In this document: positions 1-9,121 of the stretch, piece by piece
How positions within the stretch are numbered: position 1 is the stretch's first letter
Layout of the letters: each line of letters opens with the position of its first letter
Origin: Rhizobium terrae
Lineage (GTDB): Bacteria > Pseudomonadota > Alphaproteobacteria > Rhizobiales > Rhizobiaceae
Direction: 5' to 3'
NCBI RefSeq assembly: GCF_003425685.1
Contig: NZ_QJKM01000008.1
Coordinates: forward strand, 1 to 64,000
Length of the DNA stretch: 64,000 nucleotides
Program-made: the position numbers and the translations under genes
Notes under the pieces: generated by a model
The model's input: the letters and a program-made list of their open reading frames with translations, nothing else
Database searches by the model: none
What the model was told of the DNA's origin: nothing

Positions 1-441
1 TGCTGCGCTTCTCCCTTTGATGTTTGAGGCCGTTGAAAGACATGACCTCGTTTTACCATCAGCCAGAAGCGCAGCACCGCAATCCAAAATGGTCAACGCT
101 GAGACGCAAAGCCGAATATCCCATCTAGTCGCATGCTCTGGGTCAAGCGGATTTTGCACGCGCTGCGTGGTTACCGTGTTGCAAGTCGTGCATTGCGGCA
201 TCTTTCTTACTTCTGTGGGTTCTGCATCGCTATTTCGTCCGGTGCTGGGAGCAGTGTTGTCTCCGCGGTCGACACGTGGTCGCCGCACGATGGGTTTTCG
301 CAGGGTGGGTTTTCCTATGTTCAAGACGCAGTCTCGAGCGAGCTGCGACGGAATCGACGGAATGACCCAACCAACGTCCACAGCAGGGACGCCCAGTTCT
401 CAATCGGGTTGAGGCACTGAGGTAGGTAGGCCGGCTCTCGC
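1..441. other. Left-edge region with no recognised gene
   Basis: No reading frame in this stretch resembles a family I recognise. Open frames exist on the plus strand but show no domain and no convincing ribosome binding site. It probably holds the 3' flank of the neighbouring IS110 element and the DNA it inserted into. The exact end of the element cannot be set because IS110 members lack clear terminal inverted repeats. Confidence 0.4.
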
Positions 442-1485
442 TTATGCGGGATCGCCAGCCAATGGATTGAACACTTCCCCGGTTTTGAGCATGCTATGCA
501 TGATAACAGCAAGCTTTCGCGCGACAGCAACCGCGGCACGCTTGAAGCCCAGCCGCTCACGCAGCTTCAGTCCCCAGGTTTTGAGTCTGCATTCGGTTCT
601 GGCAGTGGTTCTTGTTAACAGAACGGTTGCCGCCTCGTAGAGTAATCCCCGTAGCCGGCCGTCACCGCGTCGCGAGATGTGGCCATCATAGTCGATCTCG
701 CCTGACTGATAACGTCGCGTCGTCAGCCCGAGCCAAGCGCCAACAGAGCGCGAGGTGGCGAAGTTTTCAGGATCTTCGATCGCGGCAATGTAAGAGACGG
801 CCGTGACGGCACCAACACCCGGGATCGTCATCAGCAGCTTCGTAGACTGGCTCTGTCTGGAGGCTGCAAGCAACTGATGATCAAGATTGGCCACGTGCTT
901 ACGTATGTCGCGCCACGCCTCGAGCAGGGGCGATATAACAAGTTCCAGGCCTTTATTTCCATCCAGCAGCCCTCTCACATTGGCACCAAATACCCGGCCT
1001 TCCCCCTTAGGCACGATGAGGCCGAACGTCTTCATCATGCCGCGTATTTGGTTGCTGAGCTGCTTGGAGATGCTTACGAGCTGGCTACGCGCCGCCACCA
1101 GTGTGCGCGTCAACATGTTGTCGAAAGATTTTACTCGCACGACTTTGTAAAAGCCGGTTTCGGCCAACCGCGCCAGGCCATCAGCATCATTGGCGTCCGT
1201 CTTGTTGAGCGTCTCGTTCAGAACCTTTTGCGCATGCCGAGCTTCTATGCAAATCGCAGGAATCCCTTCGGCCGTCAGCGTATGATAGAACCACGTCGAC
1301 AATGGGCCTGTCTCGAAGACAACGAGCTTTGCGTGCGGAGCGTGTTTGCGGATCATCTGCGCCAGAATTATTGGGTCAGAAGGACATTTCCCTCGCCAGA
1401 TCCGCTTCCTATCCTCTCGGATCGAGACCGCTGTATCTTTCAACGAAACATCAAGCCCATATATTGGTCCATGGTTGCCTCCCAT
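442..1485 (-). mobile_element. IS110-family transposase
   Basis: Encodes a DEDD transposase/recombinase of the IS110 family. The N-terminal RuvC-like domain shows the acidic set D12 (YGLDVS), E58 (VFETG), and D97/D100 in NKTDANDAD. The C-terminal Transposase_20 domain begins around residue 220 (TIPGVG) and ends with the SRRGDGRLR segment that holds the conserved serine. The frame stays open to 1623, but the start at 1485 (MGGNHG) gives 347 residues, the normal family length, with the DEDD domain beginning at once; 1527 is an alternative. No frameshift or stop is visible, so the protein looks intact. It stands alone in its element and is oriented away from the amine-catabolism genes. IS110 elements move through a circular intermediate guided by a non-coding bridge RNA encoded in the element flank. 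Confidence 0.9.
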
Positions 1486-1674
1486 TTGATGTTGGGCCCG
1501 GTTCCAATCGTGAGCCCGTATTTCCATCTTACCGGGGGCAACCACCCATGTCAGATATTGCTGAGGCAAAGGCGTGGGGGAACCAACGGCGATTACCCCA
1601 TGTTCAAGAGCAGCAGTCGACAACGCAAGCCGCAGCTATGCGGCCCAGAGAAGTTACCGGTCTCTCATGATTTG

Positions 1675-2691
1675 TTAAATGACGCGGCGCTGACGGTAGC
1701 CGACAGGTGTATCGCCGGTCAGGTGTTTGAAGCTGCGGCAAAAGGCACTCGGCTCGCTATATCCAAGATATTGGCTGATGACCGGAATCTGCAAGGTGGT
1801 CGAGGCCAGCATGCTGCGTGCGATTTGGATCCGCACCGAGTTGCGAATGTCAGCATAATTGACGCCGCACTCCGATAACTTCCGCTGGAAGCTTCTAAGG
1901 CTCATGCCGAAATCACGGGCGGCATCTTCGATGTCGAGGCTTGCCGAACGGCAGAGGGCGGCGGTGATCCAGGCTTTGATGCTGGTGATCAGGTCGAGGC
2001 GGGCGTCGTCGCCGTCGATCAACTCGCCCAGTTCGATCTCCAGCCGCGCCTGCAGGTGAAAATCATACTGGTCGAGTGGCCGGTCGAGTTGTTGTGCAGG
2101 AAAGAAAATTGCGTTCTCGCGCCGTCCGAAACGCAACGGGCAGGCGAAATGTGCTTGATATATTGCCAGATGTTCACCGGGGAGATGCTCAAAGTCTATG
2201 CAGGAGGGCCGCCAGCCCGCGCCGATGGTCGCCTCCAGCATGGAGCAAAACACCATCTCCGTGAAGACCGCGTCCTGCACACGATCGCGGATCGTGGCGT
2301 CTTTGATTGAATAGGAGAAGCGCGCCAAACCGTTCTCAATGTTGAGCGCCGAGTTCGTGTTGCTCTGCAGTGCCGGGAAATAGCGGACGAACTTCTCGAT
2401 GCCTTCGCCGAGCGTCGGCGCAGTATGGAACACACGGGCGACCATACCGAGGCCGTCGAATTTGAAGACTTTTCCGAGACTAAGCGCCAGCAGCGGATCG
2501 CTTTTCTCTTCCGCTGCAATTTCCAGGATGGAGGTGAAGGTCGTCAGCGGCAGGAAATGCTGGGCTTTCAATAGAGCTTCGTCGCCGATGCCGACGCGGG
2601 CGGCGATCGTCTGACGATCCATTCCACGAGTGTGGATCGTCGAAAGGACGCCATCGATCACCGATGCAGCTATGACCCCAGAAGATTCCAT
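1675..2691 (-). CDS. AraC-family transcriptional regulator
   Basis: A 338-residue regulator of the AraC/OruR type. An N-terminal Arabinose_bd-like sensor domain covers roughly residues 20-210. A C-terminal double helix-turn-helix covers roughly 235-335, ending with the family signature around YSEPSAFCRSFKHLTGDTP. The start at 2691 is preceded by a strong ribosome binding site (GGAGGGG at 2700-2706). It is transcribed away from the APC permease and amine oxidase genes, with about 300 bases between them. This arrangement fits a local activator that senses the amine or its aldehyde product and turns on the divergent operon, as FeaR does for tynA in enteric bacteria. The ligand is inferred from context only. 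Confidence 0.85.
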   Translation of the reverse strand: MESSGVIAASVIDGVLSTIHTRGMDRQTIAARVGIGDEALLKAQHFLPLTTFTSILEIAAEEKSDPLLALSLGKVFKFDGLGMVARVFHTAPTLGEGIEKFVRYFPALQSNTNSALNIENGLARFSYSIKDATIRDRVQDAVFTEMVFCSMLEATIGAGWRPSCIDFEHLPGEHLAIYQAHFACPLRFGRRENAIFFPAQQLDRPLDQYDFHLQARLEIELGELIDGDDARLDLITSIKAWITAALCRSASLDIEDAARDFGMSLRSFQRKLSECGVNYADIRNSVRIQIARSMLASTTLQIPVISQYLGYSEPSAFCRSFKHLTGDTPVGYRQRRVI

Positions 2692-2992
2692 GGCGTTTTC
2701 CCCTCCGGTTTCACGCCGGACAAAGGATCAACGCAAGATGCATGCCAGATCGCCGTCGCCTGCATTTCCCGCGAACCGCGGAAATTTTTGGCGCAAAATG
2801 TCAATTACACGCCAGCGACTTTTGCGCACCATCAAGCCAGCGAGAAGAAAGTTCAATGTTGCGAACACCGGTCGGGCAGCAGCTTGAAGCGATTGCCGGA
2901 TGCATCCGTTTGTCCGCAAAACGGCGGGCTTGGCTTCCGACGGAGGTGCAAAACGCCTTCGGCCACAGCGATCACTTCGAAGGAGGCATTGC

Positions 2993-4432
2993 ATGTCTAC
3001 GATGGACCTGAACAGCAGCAATCAGTTGAGACGCAACGCGGTCGGCATCTCGCATATCATATTCTTCGTGGTCGCCGCGGCGGCACCGCTGACGGCGGTC
3101 GTCGGCGCCTCGCCGGCGGCCTTCGCCTTCGGCAACGGCGCGGGCGTGCCGGCCATGTATCTGTTGGTAGGCGCACTCTACCTGTTATTCAGTGCCGGCT
3201 TCACGGCGATGAACCGCTTCATGGGCAGTGCCGGCGGTTTTTATCCCTATATCGCCACAGGTCTCGGCAAGCCGGCCGGCGTTGCCGGCGCCTTCGTGGC
3301 GCTCGCAACCTATAATGCGATCGACATCGCGGTATACGGCCTGTTCGGCTTCTTCGTCAACGACATCGTCAAATCAGCGGGCGGCCCCGACATTGCCTGG
3401 TGGGTCTATGCCGCGCTTCTGGGCGTTGCCGTGTTCTTCTGCGGCATGCGCAACATCGAGTTCAGCGGTAAGGTGCTGGGTTATTGCATGGTCGCCGAGA
3501 TCGCTATCCTGCTGCTCCTGAGTGCCAAGGTGCTCATGACCGGCGGCGGACCGGAAGGCATCGTGCTCGCGTCATTCGGACCCTCGGCGATCATGGGGCC
3601 TGGGATCGGCGTCGCCCTGGTGTTCGTAGTTGCCTCCTTCATCGGTTTCGAGGCGACAGCGATTTTCGGCGAGGAAGCACGTGATCCGAAGAAGACCATT
3701 CCCCGCGCCACCTATCTGGCAGTGATCATCATCGCGGTGTTCTATGCATTCGTCACCTGGTGCATCGCGCTTTACTACGGTCCCTCCAGGATCGCCGCGG
3801 AGGCCACCGCCAACACGGCCACGCTCTACCTGACTGCCGTGCAGACGCTGCTCGGGCCTGTGGCCGGCATCGTGCTCAACGCGCTTTTGATCACCAGCCT
3901 ATTTGCCTGCGCGCTGTCGTTCCACAACACGATCAACCGCTACTTCTTCGCCATCGGCCGTGAGGGGCTGGCTTGGACCGGTTTTGCCAAGACCCACGAC
4001 GACCACCAGTCCCCCTACGTCGCTGGTGTGATCCAGACGTTGATCGTCTTCGTGCTCATCGCCTTCTTCGCGCTTGCCGGGCAGGACCCTTACGCCGTCG
4101 TATTCGCCTGGATGGGCGCCTTCGCCTCGATTGGCATCCTCGTGCTGCAGATCATGGTTTCGCTGGCGGTCATCGGCTTCTTCCGCGCCGACAGCCGCGG
4201 CGTCGGCCTCTGGCACCGACTGATCGCGCCCGCCATCAGCGGCATCGGGCTCGCCACCTGCCTCGTGCTGATGATCTCAAACATATCGCTGGTGAGCGGA
4301 TCGGAATCGCTGGTCGTCGAGATGTTCCCGGTCATCGTCGCTCTGATCGGCGTGCTGGGCGCGGTCTTCGCCGTGTGGATACGCACCAACCGTCCGCTGG
4401 TCTACGCCAATCTCGGCCGGGCTTTCGAATAG
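2993..4432 (+). CDS. APC-superfamily amino acid/amine permease
   Basis: A 479-residue inner-membrane transporter of the amino acid-polyamine-organocation superfamily with about 12 hydrophobic segments. The first helix contains the family signature around residues 15-45 (GISHIIFFVVAAAAPLTAVV), and a FEATAIFGEEARDPKKTIPR loop follows helix 6. The start at 2993 is supported by AAGGAGG at 2980-2986, six bases upstream; the frame is open further upstream but has no comparable site. It lies 72 bases before the copper amine oxidase on the same strand, so its likely job is uptake of a primary amine (phenethylamine, tyramine, histamine or similar) for that enzyme. Substrate is inferred. A strong hairpin separates the two genes. 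Confidence 0.88.
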   Translation: MSTMDLNSSNQLRRNAVGISHIIFFVVAAAAPLTAVVGASPAAFAFGNGAGVPAMYLLVGALYLLFSAGFTAMNRFMGSAGGFYPYIATGLGKPAGVAGAFVALATYNAIDIAVYGLFGFFVNDIVKSAGGPDIAWWVYAALLGVAVFFCGMRNIEFSGKVLGYCMVAEIAILLLLSAKVLMTGGGPEGIVLASFGPSAIMGPGIGVALVFVVASFIGFEATAIFGEEARDPKKTIPRATYLAVIIIAVFYAFVTWCIALYYGPSRIAAEATANTATLYLTAVQTLLGPVAGIVLNALLITSLFACALSFHNTINRYFFAIGREGLAWTGFAKTHDDHQSPYVAGVIQTLIVFVLIAFFALAGQDPYAVVFAWMGAFASIGILVLQIMVSLAVIGFFRADSRGVGLWHRLIAPAISGIGLATCLVLMISNISLVSGSESLVVEMFPVIVALIGVLGAVFAVWIRTNRPLVYANLGRAFE

Positions 4433-4444
4433 GCCATCGCCGAT

Positions 4445-4471
4445 CGGTCGCCGGAAGCTGTCCGGCGACCG
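4445..4471. terminator. Hairpin between permease and amine oxidase
   Basis: A perfect 10-base-pair inverted repeat, CGGTCGCCGG / CCGGCGACCG, with a 7-base loop lies just after the permease stop. There is no T-run after it, so it may be an attenuator or mRNA-stabilising structure that sets the permease to oxidase ratio and not a full terminator. Confidence 0.6.
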
Positions 4472-4504
4472 CATAGATCTTCAACAAAACACATGGAGTT
4501 ACCG

Positions 4505-6454
4505 ATGCTGGATCATGTCGATCATTGCTGTGCAACCTCGCGAGCCAATGGAGCGCCTGTCGACGCGGCCGCCATTCATCCGCTCGAACCGCTGACGGCG
4601 GACGAAATCCGCAGGGCCGCCGCGATCGTTCGACGCGACCCGCCCTATGGCGTCGACACTCGCTTCGAAACTATCCAGCTTCTGGAGCCTAGCAAGGCGG
4701 AGCTCCGCGCCCGGCTTGCTGGCGGGCCGGTCTTGCGGCGCGCGCGCGTCAACGTCTTCAGCGCTGCCGCCGTCAGTGTCACTAAGATGATCGTATCGCT
4801 CGACGACGAGAAGATCATCTCGTCCGAGACCCTGCCCGGCAAGCGGCCAATGATTCAGCTCGAGCAGTTCCTCGGCATCGAGAGCATCGTGCGCGCCAAT
4901 CCCGAGTTCATCGCCGCCTGCGCCAAGCGTGGGATCACCGAGATGGAAAAGGTCTGCGTCGATCCATGGTCGGCGGGCAATTTCAGCGTGCCTGGCGAGG
5001 AGGGCCGGCATCTCTGCCACGTCTTCGTCTGGCTCAGGCTTCGCGAGAACGAAAACTTCTACGCCCATCCGATCGAAGGACTGAATGCAGTCGTGGACCT
5101 GACCACCAATGAGGTGATCCGCGTCGACGATTATGGCGTCGTGCCGGTGCCGATGAAGGAGGCCAACTACGAACATCAGTTCCTGACTGAGTTCCAGCCA
5201 AAGGCAAAGCCGATCGATGTCGTGCAGCCGGAAGGCGTCAACTTCAAGTTCGATGGCCACAGGCTGACCTGGCGCAACTGGTCGCTAGTGGTCGGTTTCA
5301 ACGCCCGCGAAGCGCTGACTCTGCACGACCTCTCCTTCGACGGTCGGCCGATCGTGCACCGTGCGTCGATCGTTGAGATGACCGTTCCCTACGGCAGCCC
5401 CGACAATGGCCATTTCCGCAAGAATGTGTTCGATATTGGCGAATACGGCATCGGCAAGCTCGCGAATTCGCTGTCGCTCGGCTGCGATTGCCTCGGCGTT
5501 ATCAAGTATCTCGACGTCACGCTGAATACCATGGACGGCGAGCCGTGGACGATCGAAAAGGCGATCTGCGTGCATGAGGAGGATTCCGGTCTGCTCTGGA
5601 AACATATCGATTTCCGTAGCGAACGGGCCGAGATCCGACGGGGGTCCAAGCTGGTGATCTCGACGATCTGCACCGTCGGCAACTACGAATATGCGCTCTA
5701 CTGGTATCTCTTTCTCGATGGTATGATCGAGTTCGAAGTGAAGGCGACCGGCATCATCAACACCGCCGCCTGCATCCCCGGCCAGCCGGGCAAATATGGT
5801 CGCGAGGTCGTGCCCGGGGTGATCGGCCATATTCACCAGCATATCCTCTGCGCGCGGTTGGAAATGACGGTCGACGGCGATGCCAATAGCGTGGTCGAGT
5901 GCAACACCTATGCCGAGCCGCTCGGCCCGGCAAACCCTTATGGCAACGCCTTTTACGAGCAGGAGACGGTCTTCTCGCGCGAAAGCGAGGCTGCGCGGCG
6001 CGCCAATCCGGCGTCGCATCGCTATTGGAAGGTCATCAACCCTAACAAGACCAACTACGCCGGCTCGCCGGTAGGCTATCGGCTGGATGCAACGCATTGC
6101 ATAGCGCCCTTCGTGCATCCGGATTCCCCTTCGGGCAAGCGCGCTGGCTTCGTGCAGAACCATCTCTGGGTGACAGCGCTCGATCCCGAGGAGCGATTTC
6201 CGGCCGGCGAGTTCATGAACCATTCGGATGGCAGCGGCGGGGTATCAGATTTCATCAAGAAGGATCGGCCGATCGAGAATACCGACATCGTGCTCTGGCA
6301 CGTCTTCGGCCTGCATCATCCGGTGCGGATCGAGGATTTTCCCGTCCAACCCTGCGTGACCACTGGCTTCAAGCTGATGCCGAACGGCTTTTTCGACGGC
6401 AATCCAGCGATAAACCTGGCGCCGGAAGTGAATGCCGCGAGTTGCAATGCTTAG
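4505..6454 (+). CDS. Copper-containing primary amine oxidase
   Basis: A 649-residue quinoprotein that oxidises primary amines to aldehyde, ammonia and hydrogen peroxide. The TPQ-forming tyrosine is Y394 in the GNYEY motif. The catalytic base is D310 (VFDIGEYG), 84 residues before it. The copper ligands are H444 and H446 (HQH) and H605 near the C-terminus. These spacings agree with Arthrobacter phenethylamine oxidase, as does the length, which lacks the extra N-terminal domain of E. coli TynA. I chose the ATG at 4505 because GGAG at 4495-4498 sits six bases before it; an in-frame ATG at 4493 would overlap that site. No signal peptide is evident, so a cytoplasmic enzyme is likely. It follows the permease and precedes a cysteine-rich membrane protein that may handle copper. 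Confidence 0.93.
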   Translation: MLDHVDHCCATSRANGAPVDAAAIHPLEPLTADEIRRAAAIVRRDPPYGVDTRFETIQLLEPSKAELRARLAGGPVLRRARVNVFSAAAVSVTKMIVSLDDEKIISSETLPGKRPMIQLEQFLGIESIVRANPEFIAACAKRGITEMEKVCVDPWSAGNFSVPGEEGRHLCHVFVWLRLRENENFYAHPIEGLNAVVDLTTNEVIRVDDYGVVPVPMKEANYEHQFLTEFQPKAKPIDVVQPEGVNFKFDGHRLTWRNWSLVVGFNAREALTLHDLSFDGRPIVHRASIVEMTVPYGSPDNGHFRKNVFDIGEYGIGKLANSLSLGCDCLGVIKYLDVTLNTMDGEPWTIEKAICVHEEDSGLLWKHIDFRSERAEIRRGSKLVISTICTVGNYEYALYWYLFLDGMIEFEVKATGIINTAACIPGQPGKYGREVVPGVIGHIHQHILCARLEMTVDGDANSVVECNTYAEPLGPANPYGNAFYEQETVFSRESEAARRANPASHRYWKVINPNKTNYAGSPVGYRLDATHCIAPFVHPDSPSGKRAGFVQNHLWVTALDPEERFPAGEFMNHSDGSGGVSDFIKKDRPIENTDIVLWHVFGLHHPVRIEDFPVQPCVTTGFKLMPNGFFDGNPAINLAPEVNAASCNA

Positions 6455-6522
6455 TGGGGCGGGCTGTTTGTCGTCCGGTCCAAGGAGCAGTTGCCGACAA
6501 CGTCTGCCCAGGCAGGCCTGAG

Positions 6523-7218
6523 ATGAATGCTGACGTCATCCTGTTGAGCGGCCTGATGCTAGGCTTTGCCGGCAGCGCGCATTGCGCCTGTCTCTGCGGC
6601 GGCATCGCCTCGTCGCTGATGCTGGCGACCGCGGCAGAAAGCCGCCGCTCGACCTCGTTCCTGATGATCCAGTTCGGCCGCATATTGACATATGCGGTCG
6701 CGGGTGCAGCCGTCGGCTCGATGATGGAGACATTCGGCCGGCTGCTGCAATTTTCGGGCGGGCAGGAGGTGTTGCGGCTGATCGCGGCCGCAGCCCTTAT
6801 CTGGTCGGGACTTTCGATCGTCGGCATTCTGCCGGCGATTCGACGGCTGGACGGCAGGGTCATGGCTGTAATCGGCCGGGCGCCGGCGGCCATCTCGCGG
6901 CCGCTCAGCGCATCGGCGCCGCTCGCTGCCGGCATCTGCTGGGGGCTGGCGCCCTGCGCCATGGTTTACAATGCGCTGATGACGGCGATGCTGACCGGCT
7001 CGATGGCCGGCGGCGCGCTGTTCATGACCGGCTTCGGGCTTGCAACTATTCCCGCCGTTGCGGCTGTCGCCGCTGGCGCGGCGGTACTGACCGGGGCACA
7101 ATCGTCGCGGTGGCGAGGTCCGGCCTTGCGGCGCACGGCAGGACTGATGCTCTCGGTCATTGGTGTTCTGAGCGCGACATTCCCGGCCGTCTCGCTTGCG
7201 GGCCTTTGTCTCGGCTGA
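6523..7218 (+). CDS. UreH_2/sulfite-exporter-like membrane protein
   Basis: A 231-residue polytopic membrane protein with about six helices. Near the N-terminus the motif HCACLCGG (H20, C21, C23, C25) matches the HC-x-G-M-C-G-G signature of the UreH_2/DsbD_2 transmembrane family (often named TauE/SafE-like or cytochrome biogenesis-like). A second conserved segment reads CWGLAPCAMVYNAL around residues 130-143. Members are linked to heavy-metal handling and respiratory-oxidase maturation, but many are uncharacterised. It starts 68 bases after the copper amine oxidase on the same strand, so a role in copper supply to that enzyme is a reasonable inference. The gene ends at the border of a decayed region. 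An in-frame extension reaching back into the oxidase gene is an overlap artefact. Confidence 0.75.
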   Translation: MNADVILLSGLMLGFAGSAHCACLCGGIASSLMLATAAESRRSTSFLMIQFGRILTYAVAGAAVGSMMETFGRLLQFSGGQEVLRLIAAAALIWSGLSIVGILPAIRRLDGRVMAVIGRAPAAISRPLSASAPLAAGICWGLAPCAMVYNALMTAMLTGSMAGGALFMTGFGLATIPAVAAVAAGAAVLTGAQSSRWRGPALRRTAGLMLSVIGVLSATFPAVSLAGLCLG

Positions 7219-7309
7219 GGTATTTGATGTGCGATTGCTGGCCGATCTGGAAGCAGGTGTCGCCTGTCGTTTAGCAGTTAACCGGGCTCATCCTCAAAAC
7301 CGCCGCTGC

Positions 7310-7637
7310 CCAGTTCGCGTAGCTGTGTATAGCCGAATGCGCCCACATCTTCGAGGAAGCCGCCTCGGGCGCGAACCGTGACCGCCCACAGCTCGCGGCG
7401 GCACTCACTACATCCGCGAGGGCGATACACTCGTTGTGTGGAAGCTCGATCGATTAGGCTGGTCGATGAAGCAGCTCGCTGAAAACCGTCCAAGGTCTGG
7501 AAAAGCAAGGCATCGGATTCCGTTCGCTGACGGAGACGACTGCTTCCCGTCACTCCGCAGTGACGCTCTCCTCGACAGGACGGACGTTCGCAAGCCGAGA
7601 GAGAGCCTCCCGGGCACGTCAACGGCGTGAACGGTAG
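7310..7637 (+). pseudogene. Tn3-type resolvase/invertase remnant
   Basis: Pieces of a serine recombinase appear in three successive frames. First comes AHIFEEAASGANRDRPQL, then REGDTLVVWKLDRLGWSMKQL after a shift near 7408, then TVQGLEKQGIGFRSLTE after a shift near 7485. The catalytic N-terminus is missing and the C-terminal part is scrambled. The DTLVVWKLDRLGRS core is diagnostic of Tn3-family resolvases. Its presence marks an old transposon between the amine operon and the sulfonate block. Confidence 0.8.
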
Positions 7638-8189
7638 GCTTGAAATCCTCCTCCCATGGCTGGAGGAGGCCGCGCCGGACGTCGCCTGCAGGAACTAAAA
7701 GCCCCCCAAGAGAAGTTTCCGATCAAGGCGATCGGGGCCGCCGGCTACTGCGCGGTGTGGCAGGGCCAGAAATCCTGGAACGGGGTTGCGATTCTTGCAG
7801 AGGGGCAGGAGCCACATCTTACGAGGCGAGGGCTTCCACGCGAACCGGAAGACGAGCACGGCCGCTACATCGAAGCCATCGTCAACGGGATCGTCATAGG
7901 TGGGCTATACCTCCCGAATGGCAATCCTTATCCGGGACCCAAGTTCGACTATAAACTGCACTGGTTCAAGCGGCTTCAAGACTACGCCGCCGAGCTGCTG
8001 GAGCTGGAGGTGCCGGTCATTCTCGCTGGCGATTTCAACGTGATGCCCACCGAGATGGACGTCTACAAGCTGGAACGGTGGATGAACGACTGTTCCGCGT
8101 CGAAGTCCACTCAAATCTCGTGCCGCACGATATGCGTTCCCATGGTTTCAGGCACAGGACCTTCCTGGGCTATCATAGATCTCTATTGA
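7627..8189 (+). pseudogene. xthA: Exodeoxyribonuclease III remnant
   Basis: A broken exonuclease III gene (AP endonuclease family). The expected start VNGRLEILLPWLEEAAPDV is in one frame and LQELKAPQEKFP continues in another after a 2-base loss near 7687. A good match follows through YLPNGNPYPGPKFDYKL and LAGDFNVMPTEMDVYKLERW to about 8092. Beyond that the sequence stops resembling the family, so the C-terminal third with the DHAP-type catalytic histidine is gone. The residual frame from 7656 to 8189 codes 177 residues and cannot be active. It begins inside the end of the resolvase remnant, a joint made by rearrangement. Confidence 0.8.
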
Positions 8190-8518
8190 CCTCCCGCTGA
8201 ACTTGACGTCGCATCAGCTGGCTAAGTTTTCCGAACCATGCTCCGCAATAGCATGGTTAGGGCGCATCGGCACGTCGGATCGCTGCTTGCTTAACAGCGA
8301 TCGTCTCTATCTAGGTCGTAGCCCAACCCGTTCGGTTGCATAAATACCTCTTCGCCACTGACACTGAAATAGCGGGGTCAACGGTTCTGGCACGGCGAGA
8401 GCTTTCCCGGCCAGCGTCCAGCTTGTTGCCGTTGTGTTCACGTTCTGGGCGAAGAAGATCACATAATGGATCGTCGGGAACCTCTCCGGCCGGCGAACAG
8501 AAGAACGTGTTGTGCCAA
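8190..8518. other. Intergenic stretch without recognised content
   Basis: Both strands hold short open frames without recognisable domains. It lies between the exonuclease III remnant and the truncated monooxygenase gene, and probably contains the missing or scrambled 3' part of the latter. Confidence 0.4.
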
Positions 8519-9076
8519 TCACATAGCTATCACGAATGGGCGGTCTACTGGGTAGCGGCGATCGCCACGCACATCGAGCCGCGGTGCAACGGTGGAACCG
8601 GTTACATGAAAATGCTTGCCATTGAATGTGACATCCTCTTCCGTCCACAGCCGGCGGATCAGCCGCATGAACTCTTTCGTACGTGCATAGCGCTGCGTCT
8701 GATCGCCTTCGTCGTCGCCATAGGCGGCAAGGTCGTCCTGTCCGGAGACGACGTTCACCCGAACACGCCCCCCGGTAAGCGGATCGAGCGTCGCTGCAGC
8801 GGAAGCGAAGTTCGCCGGGCGCCAGTAGCGGGGCCGCACAGCGATGAGGGGCTCGAACGTGGTGGTGCGTGCGGTAAGCGCTGCTGCGATCGTAAAGGTG
8901 TCAGGGCGACCCCAGCCCGTCCCGATGAGCGCCCCCTTCCAGCCATGGTCCTCGAGTGCTCTGGCCTGGGCAGTCAATGCTTCAAGGCTGTTATGGTTTT
9001 CGATGGCGGCATCGCCTCTGTGGCCTGCCTTGACGTCGTTTGGAATGTACCACAGGAATTCGGAGCTATTGGTCAT
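8519..9076 (-). pseudogene. Truncated LLM flavin-dependent monooxygenase
   Basis: The first half of a luciferase-like, FMNH2-dependent monooxygenase of the SsuD/alkanesulfonate group. The 185-residue frame matches the family through WGRPDTFTIAAALTART, the RPRYWRPANFA segment and LDPLTGGRVRVNVVSGQDD, then to about GSTVAPRLDVRG. Full-length enzymes have about 360 residues, so roughly the C-terminal half of the barrel is missing. The likely break is near 8550, next to the decayed region. It is the last gene of the minus-strand sulfonate block and follows the 2-hydroxyacid dehydrogenase by 45 bases. Flavin binding would be incomplete, so I treat it as non-functional. Confidence 0.75.
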
Positions 9077-9121
9077 GGGGTAGCCTGGATTGTTTGGACT
9101 GGATCGTGAAAGGTCGTGTGG

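Noticed and set aside
877..1878. A 333-codon plus-strand frame across the IS110 transposase and AraC gene
   Set aside because: It crosses two genes on the opposite strand that have intact domains and shows no motif of its own.
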